Shown piece after piece: positions 44,392 through 52,281 of a DNA stretch of 64,000 nucleotides (position 1 is the first letter of the stretch; every line of letters begins with the position of its first letter). Origin of the DNA: XYD12-FULL-36-8 sp964391015 (GTDB taxonomy: Bacteria; Bacteroidota; Ignavibacteria; Ignavibacteriales; Ignavibacteriaceae). The notes beneath the pieces were generated by a model. It ran no database searches, was not told the origin of the DNA, and worked only from the letters and a program-made list of their open reading frames with translations. The translations under genes were made by a program, and so were the position numbers. The stretch covers positions 1 to 64,000 of the forward strand of contig CAYMKU010000020.1 of the NCBI GenBank assembly GCA_964391015.1, given 5' to 3'.

Positions 44392-44574
44392 ATGAAAGAT
44401 AATAAATGCGGATTTTATAATGAAAGGGGAAAAGCCGTATGTACTTCAAGTGGATTGCTCAACATTTGCTTTGTGCATATATACGACTTATTCAGCTTAG
44501 AAATGATAGTCATTATCCAACAGTTTAAACAAATTTCTACCAATCATATAATTATCATAAACCCCCCGAAATAA
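44392..44574 (+). CDS. Possible small cysteine-containing protein
   Basis: A 60-codon reading frame begins at an ATG 25 bases after a TATAAT box. Its N-terminal half (MKDNKCGFYNERGKAVCTSS onward) has Cys at about 6, 17 and 26 spaced by 10 and 8 residues. The second half overlaps the alkaline phosphatase 3' end on the other strand. There is no clear SD. The composition of the first 35 residues is unlike random AT-rich translation, but this could still be chance. Low confidence. Confidence 0.25.
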   Translation: MKDNKCGFYNERGKAVCTSSGLLNICFVHIYDLFSLEMIVIIQQFKQISTNHIIIINPPK

Positions 44575-45579
44575 CTCCTCGCCGGGACCTTTCGCAAAAA
44601 CACCAACCATTTCTGCAGAATGACCTGTGGTAGTAAACTTTAGTGTTACACTAGTTCCATCCAGCTTGCCATCATTTATTGACATTCCTCCAGTTTCATG
44701 ATCTGCTGTTACCAACACTAAAGTATTTTTGTTCTGTTCAGCAAATTTTAAAGAAACATCAATTGCTCCACAAAAATCATTTAATTCTGAGATTAGGTAT
44801 TCTTGATTATTCTCATGACCTCCCCAATCAATTTGGGAACCTTCGACAAGAAGGATAAAACCATTTTCATTTTGCTTAAGAAGAACCAAAGCTTTTTCAG
44901 TTAGATCAGCCAAAGTATAATTTCTTTCCTTAGCTTTTTTCAGCGATTCGTTTTCCAGAAGTGCATAGAACTTATTATTAGGTTGAGTACTAAGAAAATC
45001 ATCCTCTTTTAGATAGATATCATAATTTCTTCTTTTTAGTTCATCAAAATTATTACTGTTAGTAACCGAATCCATTATAGAGAAATATTTCGCACCACCA
45101 CCAATAACTACATCTATATCTAATTTGGTGAATTGTTTTGCGATTTCCGTTTCCTCTTTCCTACTTATCACATGAGACACAAATGCCGCAGGTGTTGCAT
45201 GGGTAACTGTACTAGTAACTACTAAACCAGTAAATAAATTTAATCTTTTCGCTTCTTCAAACAGTGTTGTGATATTATTTCCAAGAGTATCAACTCCAAC
45301 ATAGTAGTGATTTGTTCTATATCCTGTGGAAATAGCAGTTGCACCAGCCGCCGAGTCTGTAACCAATCTATCTGCAGCACATGTTACTGAAAACCCGACT
45401 GAGGAGAATTTTCGAAAGGGACTATCTCTCATGGTTAAAACAGAAGCACTGACATAATTAGTACCCATTCCATCACCAATTAGCATAATGATGTTCTTGG
45501 GACTTTTTTCATTCTGTGGATAGGATAGTTCTAAACTTAGAATAATTGCAAGAACTAAAGCTCTAAGCAAATCACGCAA
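44497..45579 (-). CDS. Alkaline phosphatase (PhoA family), exported
   Basis: The enzyme hydrolyses phosphomonoesters in the periplasm. About 360 residues: a signal peptide ending near LELSYPQ, then NIIMLIGDGMGTNYVSAS (metal-binding Asp), LVTDSAAGATAISTG with the nucleophilic Ser (about 76-90), TSTVTHATPAAFVSH, LLVEGSQIDWGGHENN and VLVTADHETGGMS (metal ligands), and TTTGHSAEMVGVFAKGPG. No ATG exists; the TTG at 45579 has AGAGG six bases upstream and lies inside the ilvE 3' end, so it is translationally linked to it. Confidence 0.9.
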   Translation of the reverse strand: MRDLLRALVLAIILSLELSYPQNEKSPKNIIMLIGDGMGTNYVSASVLTMRDSPFRKFSSVGFSVTCAADRLVTDSAAGATAISTGYRTNHYYVGVDTLGNNITTLFEEAKRLNLFTGLVVTSTVTHATPAAFVSHVISRKEETEIAKQFTKLDIDVVIGGGAKYFSIMDSVTNSNNFDELKRRNYDIYLKEDDFLSTQPNNKFYALLENESLKKAKERNYTLADLTEKALVLLKQNENGFILLVEGSQIDWGGHENNQEYLISELNDFCGAIDVSLKFAEQNKNTLVLVTADHETGGMSINDGKLDGTSVTLKFTTTGHSAEMVGVFAKGPGEELFRGVYDNYMIGRNLFKLLDNDYHF

Positions 45580-46660
45580 CCTCAACCTCTTTTTTAGCTA
45601 CATGACATAACCAATTGTATTTGTCTTCAGTGAGACCATAATGAATGGATGTTAGTTTATCAAAAAGTTTAAGTGCAAGATCATTTGACTGCTTACTGTC
45701 GAAAGTCATATCAATATCTTTATATCTTAATAAGCCAACTTCAGATATTATTGCGGCAGTTCCTGTTCCAAACACACCAAGTACATTTCCTTTTTTATAT
45801 TCCGATATAACTTCTTCCATCGAAATTAATCTTTCTGTTACCTTCATTTCCCAATCTTTGAGAATTTGAATAACTGATTCTCGTGTGATTCCCGGGAGAA
45901 TTCCACCTGTTAATTTTGGAGTTGCAACTTCGTTTTTGAATCTGACAAAAATATTCATCGTTCCAACTTCTTCAATATATTTTTGCTCAATGCCATCCAT
46001 CCACAATACCTGCGTAAACCCATTTTTTCTTGCATATTCACTTGCAAATAAACTTGCTGCATAATTTCCAGGGGTTTTACATTCGCCAATACCTTTTCGA
46101 ACAGCACGAACGTATTCATCTGTTGCCAAAATTTTAACTGGTTTAAAGCCCTCTGGATAATATGCACCTACAGGGGATAATAATATCATTAATTTATAAC
46201 TAGCCGATGGCTTAACACCAAGAACGGGATCTGAACCGTACACAAATGGACGAATATATAATGCTTCTCCTTTTTTTGTTGGAATCCAGTCTCGATCTAT
46301 CCAAACTAATTCCTTTAGAGCTGACAAAACAAAATCAATATCTATTTCAGGAATACAAAGTCTCCGTGAAGAATTGTTTAACCTTTGAAAATGTCGTTCA
46401 GGCCTAAATATCGCGACATTACCATCTTTACTCTTAAATGCTTTAAGACCTTCAAATACAGCTTGCCCATAATGGATAAACATTGTTGCTGGGTGAAGAG
46501 AAAGTTGTTCAACAGGCTTAATTATAGGATAAAACCAACCCTTCTCAACACTATAATCCATCTCAAAGACATGATCTGTAAAGATTTGTCCAAAACCTAA
46601 ATTTCCGGGAAGATTAATTTTTTCTCTTCTTTGTTTCAGTTGATAAGATATTTTTTCCAT
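45572..46660 (-). CDS. ilvE: Branched-chain amino acid aminotransferase
   Basis: IlvE is a PLP enzyme that interconverts Leu, Ile and Val with their 2-oxo acids. The 362-residue class-IV protein includes the MFIHYGQAVFEGLKAF signature, the PLP-binding Lys in GECKTPGNYAASL (about 190-202), QVLWMDGIEQKYIEEVGTMNIFV, and LTGGILPGITRESVIQIL. It is followed by the alkaline phosphatase gene with overlapping ends. Upstream (46725-46804) is a predicted short C-rich transcript ending in a terminator, which could be an attenuating leader of ilvE or a separate small RNA. Confidence 0.95.
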   Translation of the reverse strand: MEKISYQLKQRREKINLPGNLGFGQIFTDHVFEMDYSVEKGWFYPIIKPVEQLSLHPATMFIHYGQAVFEGLKAFKSKDGNVAIFRPERHFQRLNNSSRRLCIPEIDIDFVLSALKELVWIDRDWIPTKKGEALYIRPFVYGSDPVLGVKPSASYKLMILLSPVGAYYPEGFKPVKILATDEYVRAVRKGIGECKTPGNYAASLFASEYARKNGFTQVLWMDGIEQKYIEEVGTMNIFVRFKNEVATPKLTGGILPGITRESVIQILKDWEMKVTERLISMEEVISEYKKGNVLGVFGTGTAAIISEVGLLRYKDIDMTFDSKQSNDLALKLFDKLTSIHYGLTEDKYNWLCHVAKKEVEVA

Positions 46661-46724
46661 TGCAGGCTTTCTTTAGATTTTTGGTAATTAATGTTAACCG
46701 ATATTTACAGAAAATTATTGAAAA

Positions 46725-46804
46725 TTTAAAATAAAAGTGCCCGGTGGAGGGCTACCGGGCATGGGGAAGACTCATTAAGGGGGGGTAGAACTTAATGAAT
46801 CGCT
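46725..46804 (-). ncRNA. Predicted C-rich two-hairpin small RNA (or ilvE leader)
   Basis: Read on the minus strand, transcription would begin near 46802. Hairpin 1 is TCATTAAG (46798-46791) / CTTAATGA (46779-46772) with the loop TTCTACCCCCC. An unpaired linker GTCTTCCCCAT follows. Hairpin 2 is GCCCGGT (46760-46754) / ACCGGGC (46745-46739) with loop AGCCCTCC, then ACTTTTATTTT, a terminator-like U-rich tail. All three unpaired segments carry C-runs (CCCCCC, CCCC, CCCTCC), which could pair with SD sequences. The transcript would be about 75-80 nt. A Bacteroidota-type promoter lies just upstream. Confidence 0.55.
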
Positions 46805-46807
46805 AGT

Positions 46808-46838
46808 CAAATATAATATATTATTTTCATTTAAGCAA
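46808..46838 (-). promoter_or_regulatory. Bacteroidota-type promoter of the C-rich RNA
   Basis: On the minus strand: TTG (46838-46836), 20 bases, TATATTTG (46815-46808). The -7 box matches TAnnTTTG at every defined position and the spacing is within the usual range. Confidence 0.65.
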
Positions 46839-47023
46839 TTACATTTTAATAAATTATTAAATTTAGTTAAGTGATGACTTTCCATAATTCCCATTACCTT
46901 AGTAAAAGATATAAGTTAATGCATCCAAATATTCAACCAAGAAATATTCTAAAAATGAGACGTAGTCTAAGTTTATTCACTAAATATTGATTTTTAAGGT
47001 TGGAGAAAACTAAAAGCAAAATT

Positions 47024-47797
47024 CTAAAACAATAACATCCAAAGGACATAATCCAAGATGAGTATCAGTGCGGCAGAGAGAACAAATGATCTAATAGTTG
47101 ACAATCCAACTCCTTCCGCCCCACCTTCAGTCTTGAAGCCGATATGACATCCTAACAATGACGTCACTCCACCAAAAAAAATTGTTTTAAGAAGGCCCGA
47201 TAAAAGATCAGAAACCTCAAAAAATCTCCTAACAGACTTGAAGAAAACTGCAAATGAAATTCCAAGAAAATAATTTGAGACAATGTAAGCTCCAAACACT
47301 GCAATAAAGTTTGCAAAAATTACTAGCAAGGGCATCATAAGAATGGCAGCAAGAAATCTTGGCATTGCTAAATATCTAACCGGATTAACTGCCATAGCCT
47401 CCAAAGCATCTATTTGCTCTGTAACTTTCATTGTACCAAGTTCGGCTGCAATTGAGGCACCAACTCTTCCTGCTATTACTATTCCGGTAAGAACAGGACC
47501 AAGCTCTGTAATAATAGCTCTGCTGGTAGCAGCACCTAAAAATGAGAGTGGTGCAATCCCCTTTAGCTGATATGCTGCTTGCCAAGCCGCAACCGCCCCA
47601 GTAAAAACAGCAATTATTATAACTAGTGGAAGTGAATTGACACCGATGTGTTCCATTTGATAAAGGATCAACCTTCGACTTTTAGGAATCCACGGAAAAC
47701 TTTTTAGGATGCCAAAAAACAATTTTGAAACTTGACCGATTTCCTCAAAAAAATTTAATGTGGAAGCCCCGATCTTTTGGAATATTTTCTTAATCAA
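47024..47797 (-). CDS. MlaE-family ABC transporter permease
   Basis: The 257-residue inner-membrane protein has the MlaE/YrbE fold: a long cytosolic-face helix, QMEHIGVNSLPLVIIIAVFTGAVAAWQAAYQL (about 47-78), and the signature RAIITELGPVLTGIVIAGRVGASIAAELGTMKVTEQIDALEAMAVNPVRYLAMPR (about 87-142), then a C-terminal hydrophobic half. Such permeases move phospholipids or other lipids between the envelope membranes together with an ATPase (MlaF) and MCE-domain protein (MlaD); neither is in this window downstream, as the next minus gene is ilvE. Confidence 0.93.
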   Translation of the reverse strand: MIKKIFQKIGASTLNFFEEIGQVSKLFFGILKSFPWIPKSRRLILYQMEHIGVNSLPLVIIIAVFTGAVAAWQAAYQLKGIAPLSFLGAATSRAIITELGPVLTGIVIAGRVGASIAAELGTMKVTEQIDALEAMAVNPVRYLAMPRFLAAILMMPLLVIFANFIAVFGAYIVSNYFLGISFAVFFKSVRRFFEVSDLLSGLLKTIFFGGVTSLLGCHIGFKTEGGAEGVGLSTIRSFVLSAALILILDYVLWMLLF

Positions 47798-48167
47798 AAT
47801 TCAAGTGGATGATTTTTGTTTAATGAAATTTAATAAAATAATTCTCGAAATGTATTTTGAAATTATTATCATAAAAAGATTTGTTAAAAAGCAATGTCCT
47901 TCTGATTTATTCTAAAAAACAACTTCACAATGAGACATTTTTTTGGTTAGACAATCACAAGCAGTTTTTCGCATTGTTTACCATCTCAATTTAAACTAAA
48001 ATCTCAAAATTTTTTATCCTTATAACTTATTGTATTTCAGCAGGTTACACGAATTGCTCTTTTACATTTGACTTTTCTCATTTTTTTACCCTAATTCATC
48101 CTCAGGTTCAATATTTAGCACCATTATTGACCGTAAAGAATACAGTTAGAGGGTTCCTATTTTATTA
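47798..48167. other. 370-base non-coding gap upstream of the hybrid kinase
   Basis: AT-rich gap between the divergent mlaE and hybrid-kinase genes. I see TTGAC-like elements near 48067-48072 and a TTAGAGGG upstream of the kinase ATG (19 bases away, so of doubtful use as an SD). No RNA or gene supported. Confidence 0.5.
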
Positions 48168-51100
48168 ATGACCAATTCACAAGATAATATTTTGGACAGC
48201 AACCAAGATTCTACTTTTTTAAAGGTAATAGAGTCATTACCACTTGGGATTCTTTTGTTCAATTCTGAAGGTAAGATTACTTACTTGAACAATAATTTCC
48301 TCGAACTCTGCGTATATCATCAAATAGAAATCAACCCATCAAATACAATAAATATTTTTGAAGTGGATTTATTTTGTAATTACAACTTAACGAGCCATCT
48401 TCAAAAATTACGTGACGGTTACTCTTTTGAAACGGAACTTGATGAATTAAAAAGTTTCAGTTTACGAAAGGTGGTTATCCTAGTTAGAGGTATCCCAATT
48501 TTTAAGAATGGTAACTTCGACGGAGGAATCCTAATTTTAGAAGATGTTAAAATTCATAAGAAAGAAGATAGTTCAACAGAAGATATAGAATCTCAGTGGA
48601 AAGAAATTATCAATTCTTCTGTAGATATTTTGCTAATTACTGATGTAAAGGGAAGTATAAAATTTTCATTCGGGAAAAAAGTTAAAAAATTTTTGTGGAG
48701 GATCTCTCCATTCGAACAGAATAATATTCACAATCTTTTCCCACAGGAAGTCGTCAGTGTAATAAAAGAAAACATCAATCGGATAAAAGTTGATATTAGT
48801 TCACAAAAATTTAATGTGCAATTATTCATTAAGAACCGAGCTTTTGATTATGAATGCGAGATTGAACCAATCCTTGATGATGAAAAAAAAGTTCAATTAC
48901 TGTTTTTCAAGTTTAGAGATATAAGCAACTTTATAAAGTCTCTAAAAGTCCTCGAACATAAACTTCAAGACCTATCTAAATATAAAACCTATCTTCAGAA
49001 AGTAGCCTTTCCAGCTTTTGTAATAAACTTAGACGGCATAATTACCGATTGGAACAATGCTTCTGAAAATTTATTTGGTTACACTGAAGAGCAAGTGAAA
49101 GAAAATCACTTTGCTTTTCTTATTGGAATTGCTGACCCACATTTCTTCGATAAAATCAAAGAAGAGCTAAATTTTAACAGACAGACCAAAAATACGCTCA
49201 AGATAAGAACATCGTCTGGTAAAGAGGAATCTCTTATTATAACATTCACTTTAGTTGAAGAAAATGACAAGCACATTGTGATATCTTGTGAAAAAGTCTC
49301 GGAGAAACTTAGATTAGAAAATAAAATTAAAATTGCTGAAAATAGATTAAATAATTTACTTCAGCATCCTGGGGTTATATCTTTCAGCTTAGATTCAAGC
49401 GGTAAATTCACTTTTGCTAACAAAGCATTACTTACCCTCATAAACTTTAGCAAGGAAGCTATACTAAAAAAAACATTAACAGAAATTGTTGAACCTCAGT
49501 TCTTACAGCAAAATTCCCTTGAGAAAATTTCTTCAGATTCTAAAACCAGCAAGACGGTTGAGATACCATTTCTATCCCAAAACAAAAATAAAATTTATGT
49601 AGCAGGGTTTCTGCAGAAAGACATCAACCCAAATAATCAAATAAGTTACAGTGGTTATTTTCAAGATGTAACCTCACTCAGAAAAACCAGCGATGAAATC
49701 AAAATCTTAACATCCATGGTAGCCACTGCCAAAGATGGAATTTTGATTGAATCTGATAACAAAATAATTCTAACAAACAATTCGTTCTCCAAAGCTTTGG
49801 GGTACCATGGAAATGAAGATTTACTTGGTAAATCATTCATAGAGTTTGTGGCAGATGAAGATGTAAAAAGAATTTCAGAGTACCTTCATCTCTTAAGAAG
49901 AAAAATGGATGCTCCCGACAGATTTGAATTCCTCGGCAAGAAAGAAGATGGTTCAACTATATTTTTCTCTGTTTCAGTTTCCGGATTTGAAGTAGAGGGA
50001 AAAATTTATCTAACATACATTATTCGCGATATTACCGAAAGAAGACACGCACAATTTACTCTTAGAAAATCAGAGGAGGAATACAGAAACCTAATAGAAA
50101 ATATTGACGACTTTTTTTACAGTTACTCCAAAATAAAAGGTAAACTGACACCTGTTTTCTATTCGGTGAACGTCCAAAGAATTACGGGTTACGATCAAGA
50201 TCAGTTGCTCAATGATCAAAAACTATTTTTTAAAATTGTTCATCCAGATGATCTTCATATTGCAAAACAAAAGGTGAAAGATCTCTTGAAAAGCCGAATT
50301 AAAAACTCTATCGAAATTGAGTTTAGAATTATCAATAAATACGGAAATGTTGTATGGGTTAGAAATAAAATAAACCTCAACCGAGATGCTTTAGGAGAAA
50401 TAATAAACCTATTTGGAATCGTAAGCGATATAAGCATTAGAAAAAAAGCAGAAGATGAGTTGAAAAAGTCCAAGGAAGATCTTGTAAAGATGAATGAAAC
50501 TAAAGATAGGTTCCTATCTATTGTTTCGCATGATCTACGTACTCCTTTCAGCTCTATACTTGGATTCACAGACTTAATTTTGAATGACAATACATTAGAA
50601 GAAAAGGAACTTAAACAATATGTCAAGTTCATTCGAGAATCATCTGTTTCCATGCTTTCGCTTGTTAATTCCCTGCTCGACTGGAATAGAATTCAATCAG
50701 GTAGAATTCAATTCGAACCTGAAAGAACTTCTGCAAAATATATTGTTGAGCGTTCCATTAATTCCGTAATCGGTGCAGCAAAGCAAAAAAACATCGAATT
50801 AAAATCCACAATACTGGATGAGATTCAAATTTTCGTAGACGTAAATTTAATTCTGCAAGTTTTCAACAATTTAATTTCAAATGCGATAAAGTTCACCGAA
50901 ACTAATGGAACAATCACTGTTTCTGTAAAACCATCTGAGCACTTAAGATTCCTTGAGTTTTCTGTTAAAGATACCGGAGTAGGAATAAAGAAGGAAGATA
51001 TTAAAAAACTTTTTTCAATTGATGTTAAATTCACCAAAGATGGAACAGCTGGCGAAAAAGGCAGTGGAATTGGACTCACAATTGTTGGCGACATTATTCA

Positions 51101-51563
51101 AAGGCATGGCGGGAAAATTTTGGTGGAAAGCGAACCTGGGAAAGGTTCTGATTTTAAATTCACGTTACCAATTGCATCTGCTGTAATTCTTCTTGTTGAC
51201 GATAACAAAACAGATAGACTGTTATACTCCAAAATACTTAACCACATTACACCTGACTACACAATTGAAGTAGCATCGAATGGAAGAGAAGCGATGAATA
51301 AAATTTTGAAATCTCCTCCCGCATTGGTAATAACAGATCACAATATGCCTGAGATGAATGGAATTCAACTTGTTCAGGAAATTCAAAAACTTGAGACAAA
51401 GTCAAAATCTCCAATTATGGTTCTGAGCGGGGATATAGACAGAACAGCCATTCATGATTATGGGCTATTAGGAATTGATTACATCTTTCAAAAACCTGTA
51501 AATCTTGCAAACTTTAAACAAGCTGTAGAGCGAACGATAAGAAAAGGATTATTGGGAGAGTAA
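48168..51563 (+). CDS. Multi-PAS hybrid sensor histidine kinase
   Basis: The 1131-residue protein has no membrane helices, so it is probably cytosolic. Up to six PAS-like domains occur (approximate starts 15, 140, 285, 395, 515 and 635), several with DGxIxxxN cores such as DGIITDWNNASENLFGYTE and a PAC-type RRKDIT-like end (DITERRHAQF; SDISIRKKAEDEL). A HisKA domain has the phospho-accepting His in SIVSHDLRTPFSSILGF (about 785), and a HATPase_c domain with NLISNAIKFTETNG and GSGIGLTIVGDII. A C-terminal receiver (about 1005-1125) has the phospho-Asp in VITDHNMPEMNG. Input signal unknown. Confidence 0.93.
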   Translation: MTNSQDNILDSNQDSTFLKVIESLPLGILLFNSEGKITYLNNNFLELCVYHQIEINPSNTINIFEVDLFCNYNLTSHLQKLRDGYSFETELDELKSFSLRKVVILVRGIPIFKNGNFDGGILILEDVKIHKKEDSSTEDIESQWKEIINSSVDILLITDVKGSIKFSFGKKVKKFLWRISPFEQNNIHNLFPQEVVSVIKENINRIKVDISSQKFNVQLFIKNRAFDYECEIEPILDDEKKVQLLFFKFRDISNFIKSLKVLEHKLQDLSKYKTYLQKVAFPAFVINLDGIITDWNNASENLFGYTEEQVKENHFAFLIGIADPHFFDKIKEELNFNRQTKNTLKIRTSSGKEESLIITFTLVEENDKHIVISCEKVSEKLRLENKIKIAENRLNNLLQHPGVISFSLDSSGKFTFANKALLTLINFSKEAILKKTLTEIVEPQFLQQNSLEKISSDSKTSKTVEIPFLSQNKNKIYVAGFLQKDINPNNQISYSGYFQDVTSLRKTSDEIKILTSMVATAKDGILIESDNKIILTNNSFSKALGYHGNEDLLGKSFIEFVADEDVKRISEYLHLLRRKMDAPDRFEFLGKKEDGSTIFFSVSVSGFEVEGKIYLTYIIRDITERRHAQFTLRKSEEEYRNLIENIDDFFYSYSKIKGKLTPVFYSVNVQRITGYDQDQLLNDQKLFFKIVHPDDLHIAKQKVKDLLKSRIKNSIEIEFRIINKYGNVVWVRNKINLNRDALGEIINLFGIVSDISIRKKAEDELKKSKEDLVKMNETKDRFLSIVSHDLRTPFSSILGFTDLILNDNTLEEKELKQYVKFIRESSVSMLSLVNSLLDWNRIQSGRIQFEPERTSAKYIVERSINSVIGAAKQKNIELKSTILDEIQIFVDVNLILQVFNNLISNAIKFTETNGTITVSVKPSEHLRFLEFSVKDTGVGIKKEDIKKLFSIDVKFTKDGTAGEKGSGIGLTIVGDIIQRHGGKILVESEPGKGSDFKFTLPIASAVILLVDDNKTDRLLYSKILNHITPDYTIEVASNGREAMNKILKSPPALVITDHNMPEMNGIQLVQEIQKLETKSKSPIMVLSGDIDRTAIHDYGLLGIDYIFQKPVNLANFKQAVERTIRKGLLGE

Positions 51564-51663
51564 GTAATGTTCGGAGGATATAAGGATTAGATGCCCTAGA
51601 CTTAACTACCGAATTTTACTTTTAGGGTATGACTAGTACTTAATGATTCAGATTTGAAATTTC

Positions 51664-51852
51664 CTATTGCTCATCAAAATTTTCACAACAACCATACGCT
51701 GGTTCAGGTGCAGAAACTTTAATTGCTTCCTTATCGATTAACAAATCCCAAATTTTATTGGCAATTGATGCTGAATCAAGTAAACCATTTTTCAAAGCGT
51801 TTTTAAATTCTTTTTCGATTGTCTTCATTATTTGTTGTAAAACTTCATCCAT
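51664..51852 (-). CDS. Small protein with a C-terminal CC motif
   Basis: The 62-residue protein begins at the ATG at 51852, which has a strong SD (AGAGGAG) six bases upstream; the TTG three codons earlier lacks one. It is charged and helical-looking (KTIEKEFKNALKNGLLDSASIANKIWDLL), with a terminal segment YGCCENFDEQ holding adjacent cysteines. I recognise no family. It lies between a hybrid kinase (plus) and a membrane kinase (minus), alone on the minus strand. Confidence 0.65.
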   Translation of the reverse strand: MDEVLQQIMKTIEKEFKNALKNGLLDSASIANKIWDLLIDKEAIKVSAPEPAYGCCENFDEQ

Positions 51853-52281
51853 GTGCAACTCCTCTTAGTAGTATCTCCGCTAAGTGAAATATTTATCGAA
51901 CATTAATTGTCCACTATCTCCAAACAAACAGAAAGTATGCCATCTTGGATGACAATCATCTTTGTCAAGAATCACTTCTACTATTTGAACTCTGTCTCAC
52001 TTTCAGTTTGTGAATCCTAATGAATCACTTTTGCTAACGGAAATAGATTTGTCGGGATGTTGATTACGATCACCTATCTGAAACTTAAAACCAAAAGCTA
52101 TAACCAACAAAGTAAACTAAGGTGAAGATAGCGATCAGGTAATAATATCTTAAAAACCTAACCAGTGGCTTATTGCCAAAGTTATGCTTCGTTCTGTTAG
52201 TTAGTTATAAGTAAAAATGTAGATGTAGTGGGAAATATTGCCTATTTTATTTCACTCACAGATATTAATAACAAGTAGTCG
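51853..52281. other. Non-coding gap with an unstarted hydrophobic frame
   Basis: A gap between two minus-strand genes. On the minus strand, 52204-52085 is open for 38 codons ending in a membrane-helix-like run (YYYLIAIFTLVYFVGYSFWF, stop TAA), but without an ATG, GTG or TTG. It may be the remnant of a small membrane protein. Nothing else supported. Confidence 0.4.

Noticed and set aside
46739..46798. Plus-strand reading of the two-hairpin element as a G-rich transcript
   Set aside because: On the plus strand there is no T-run after the GC-rich hairpin and no TAnnTTTG box ahead of it; the promoter and tail both point to the minus strand.
51591..51638. Inverted pair ATGCCCTA / TAGGGTAT as a terminator of the hybrid kinase
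   Set aside because: The loop is over 20 bases and no T-run follows, so it does not meet the criteria for an intrinsic terminator.
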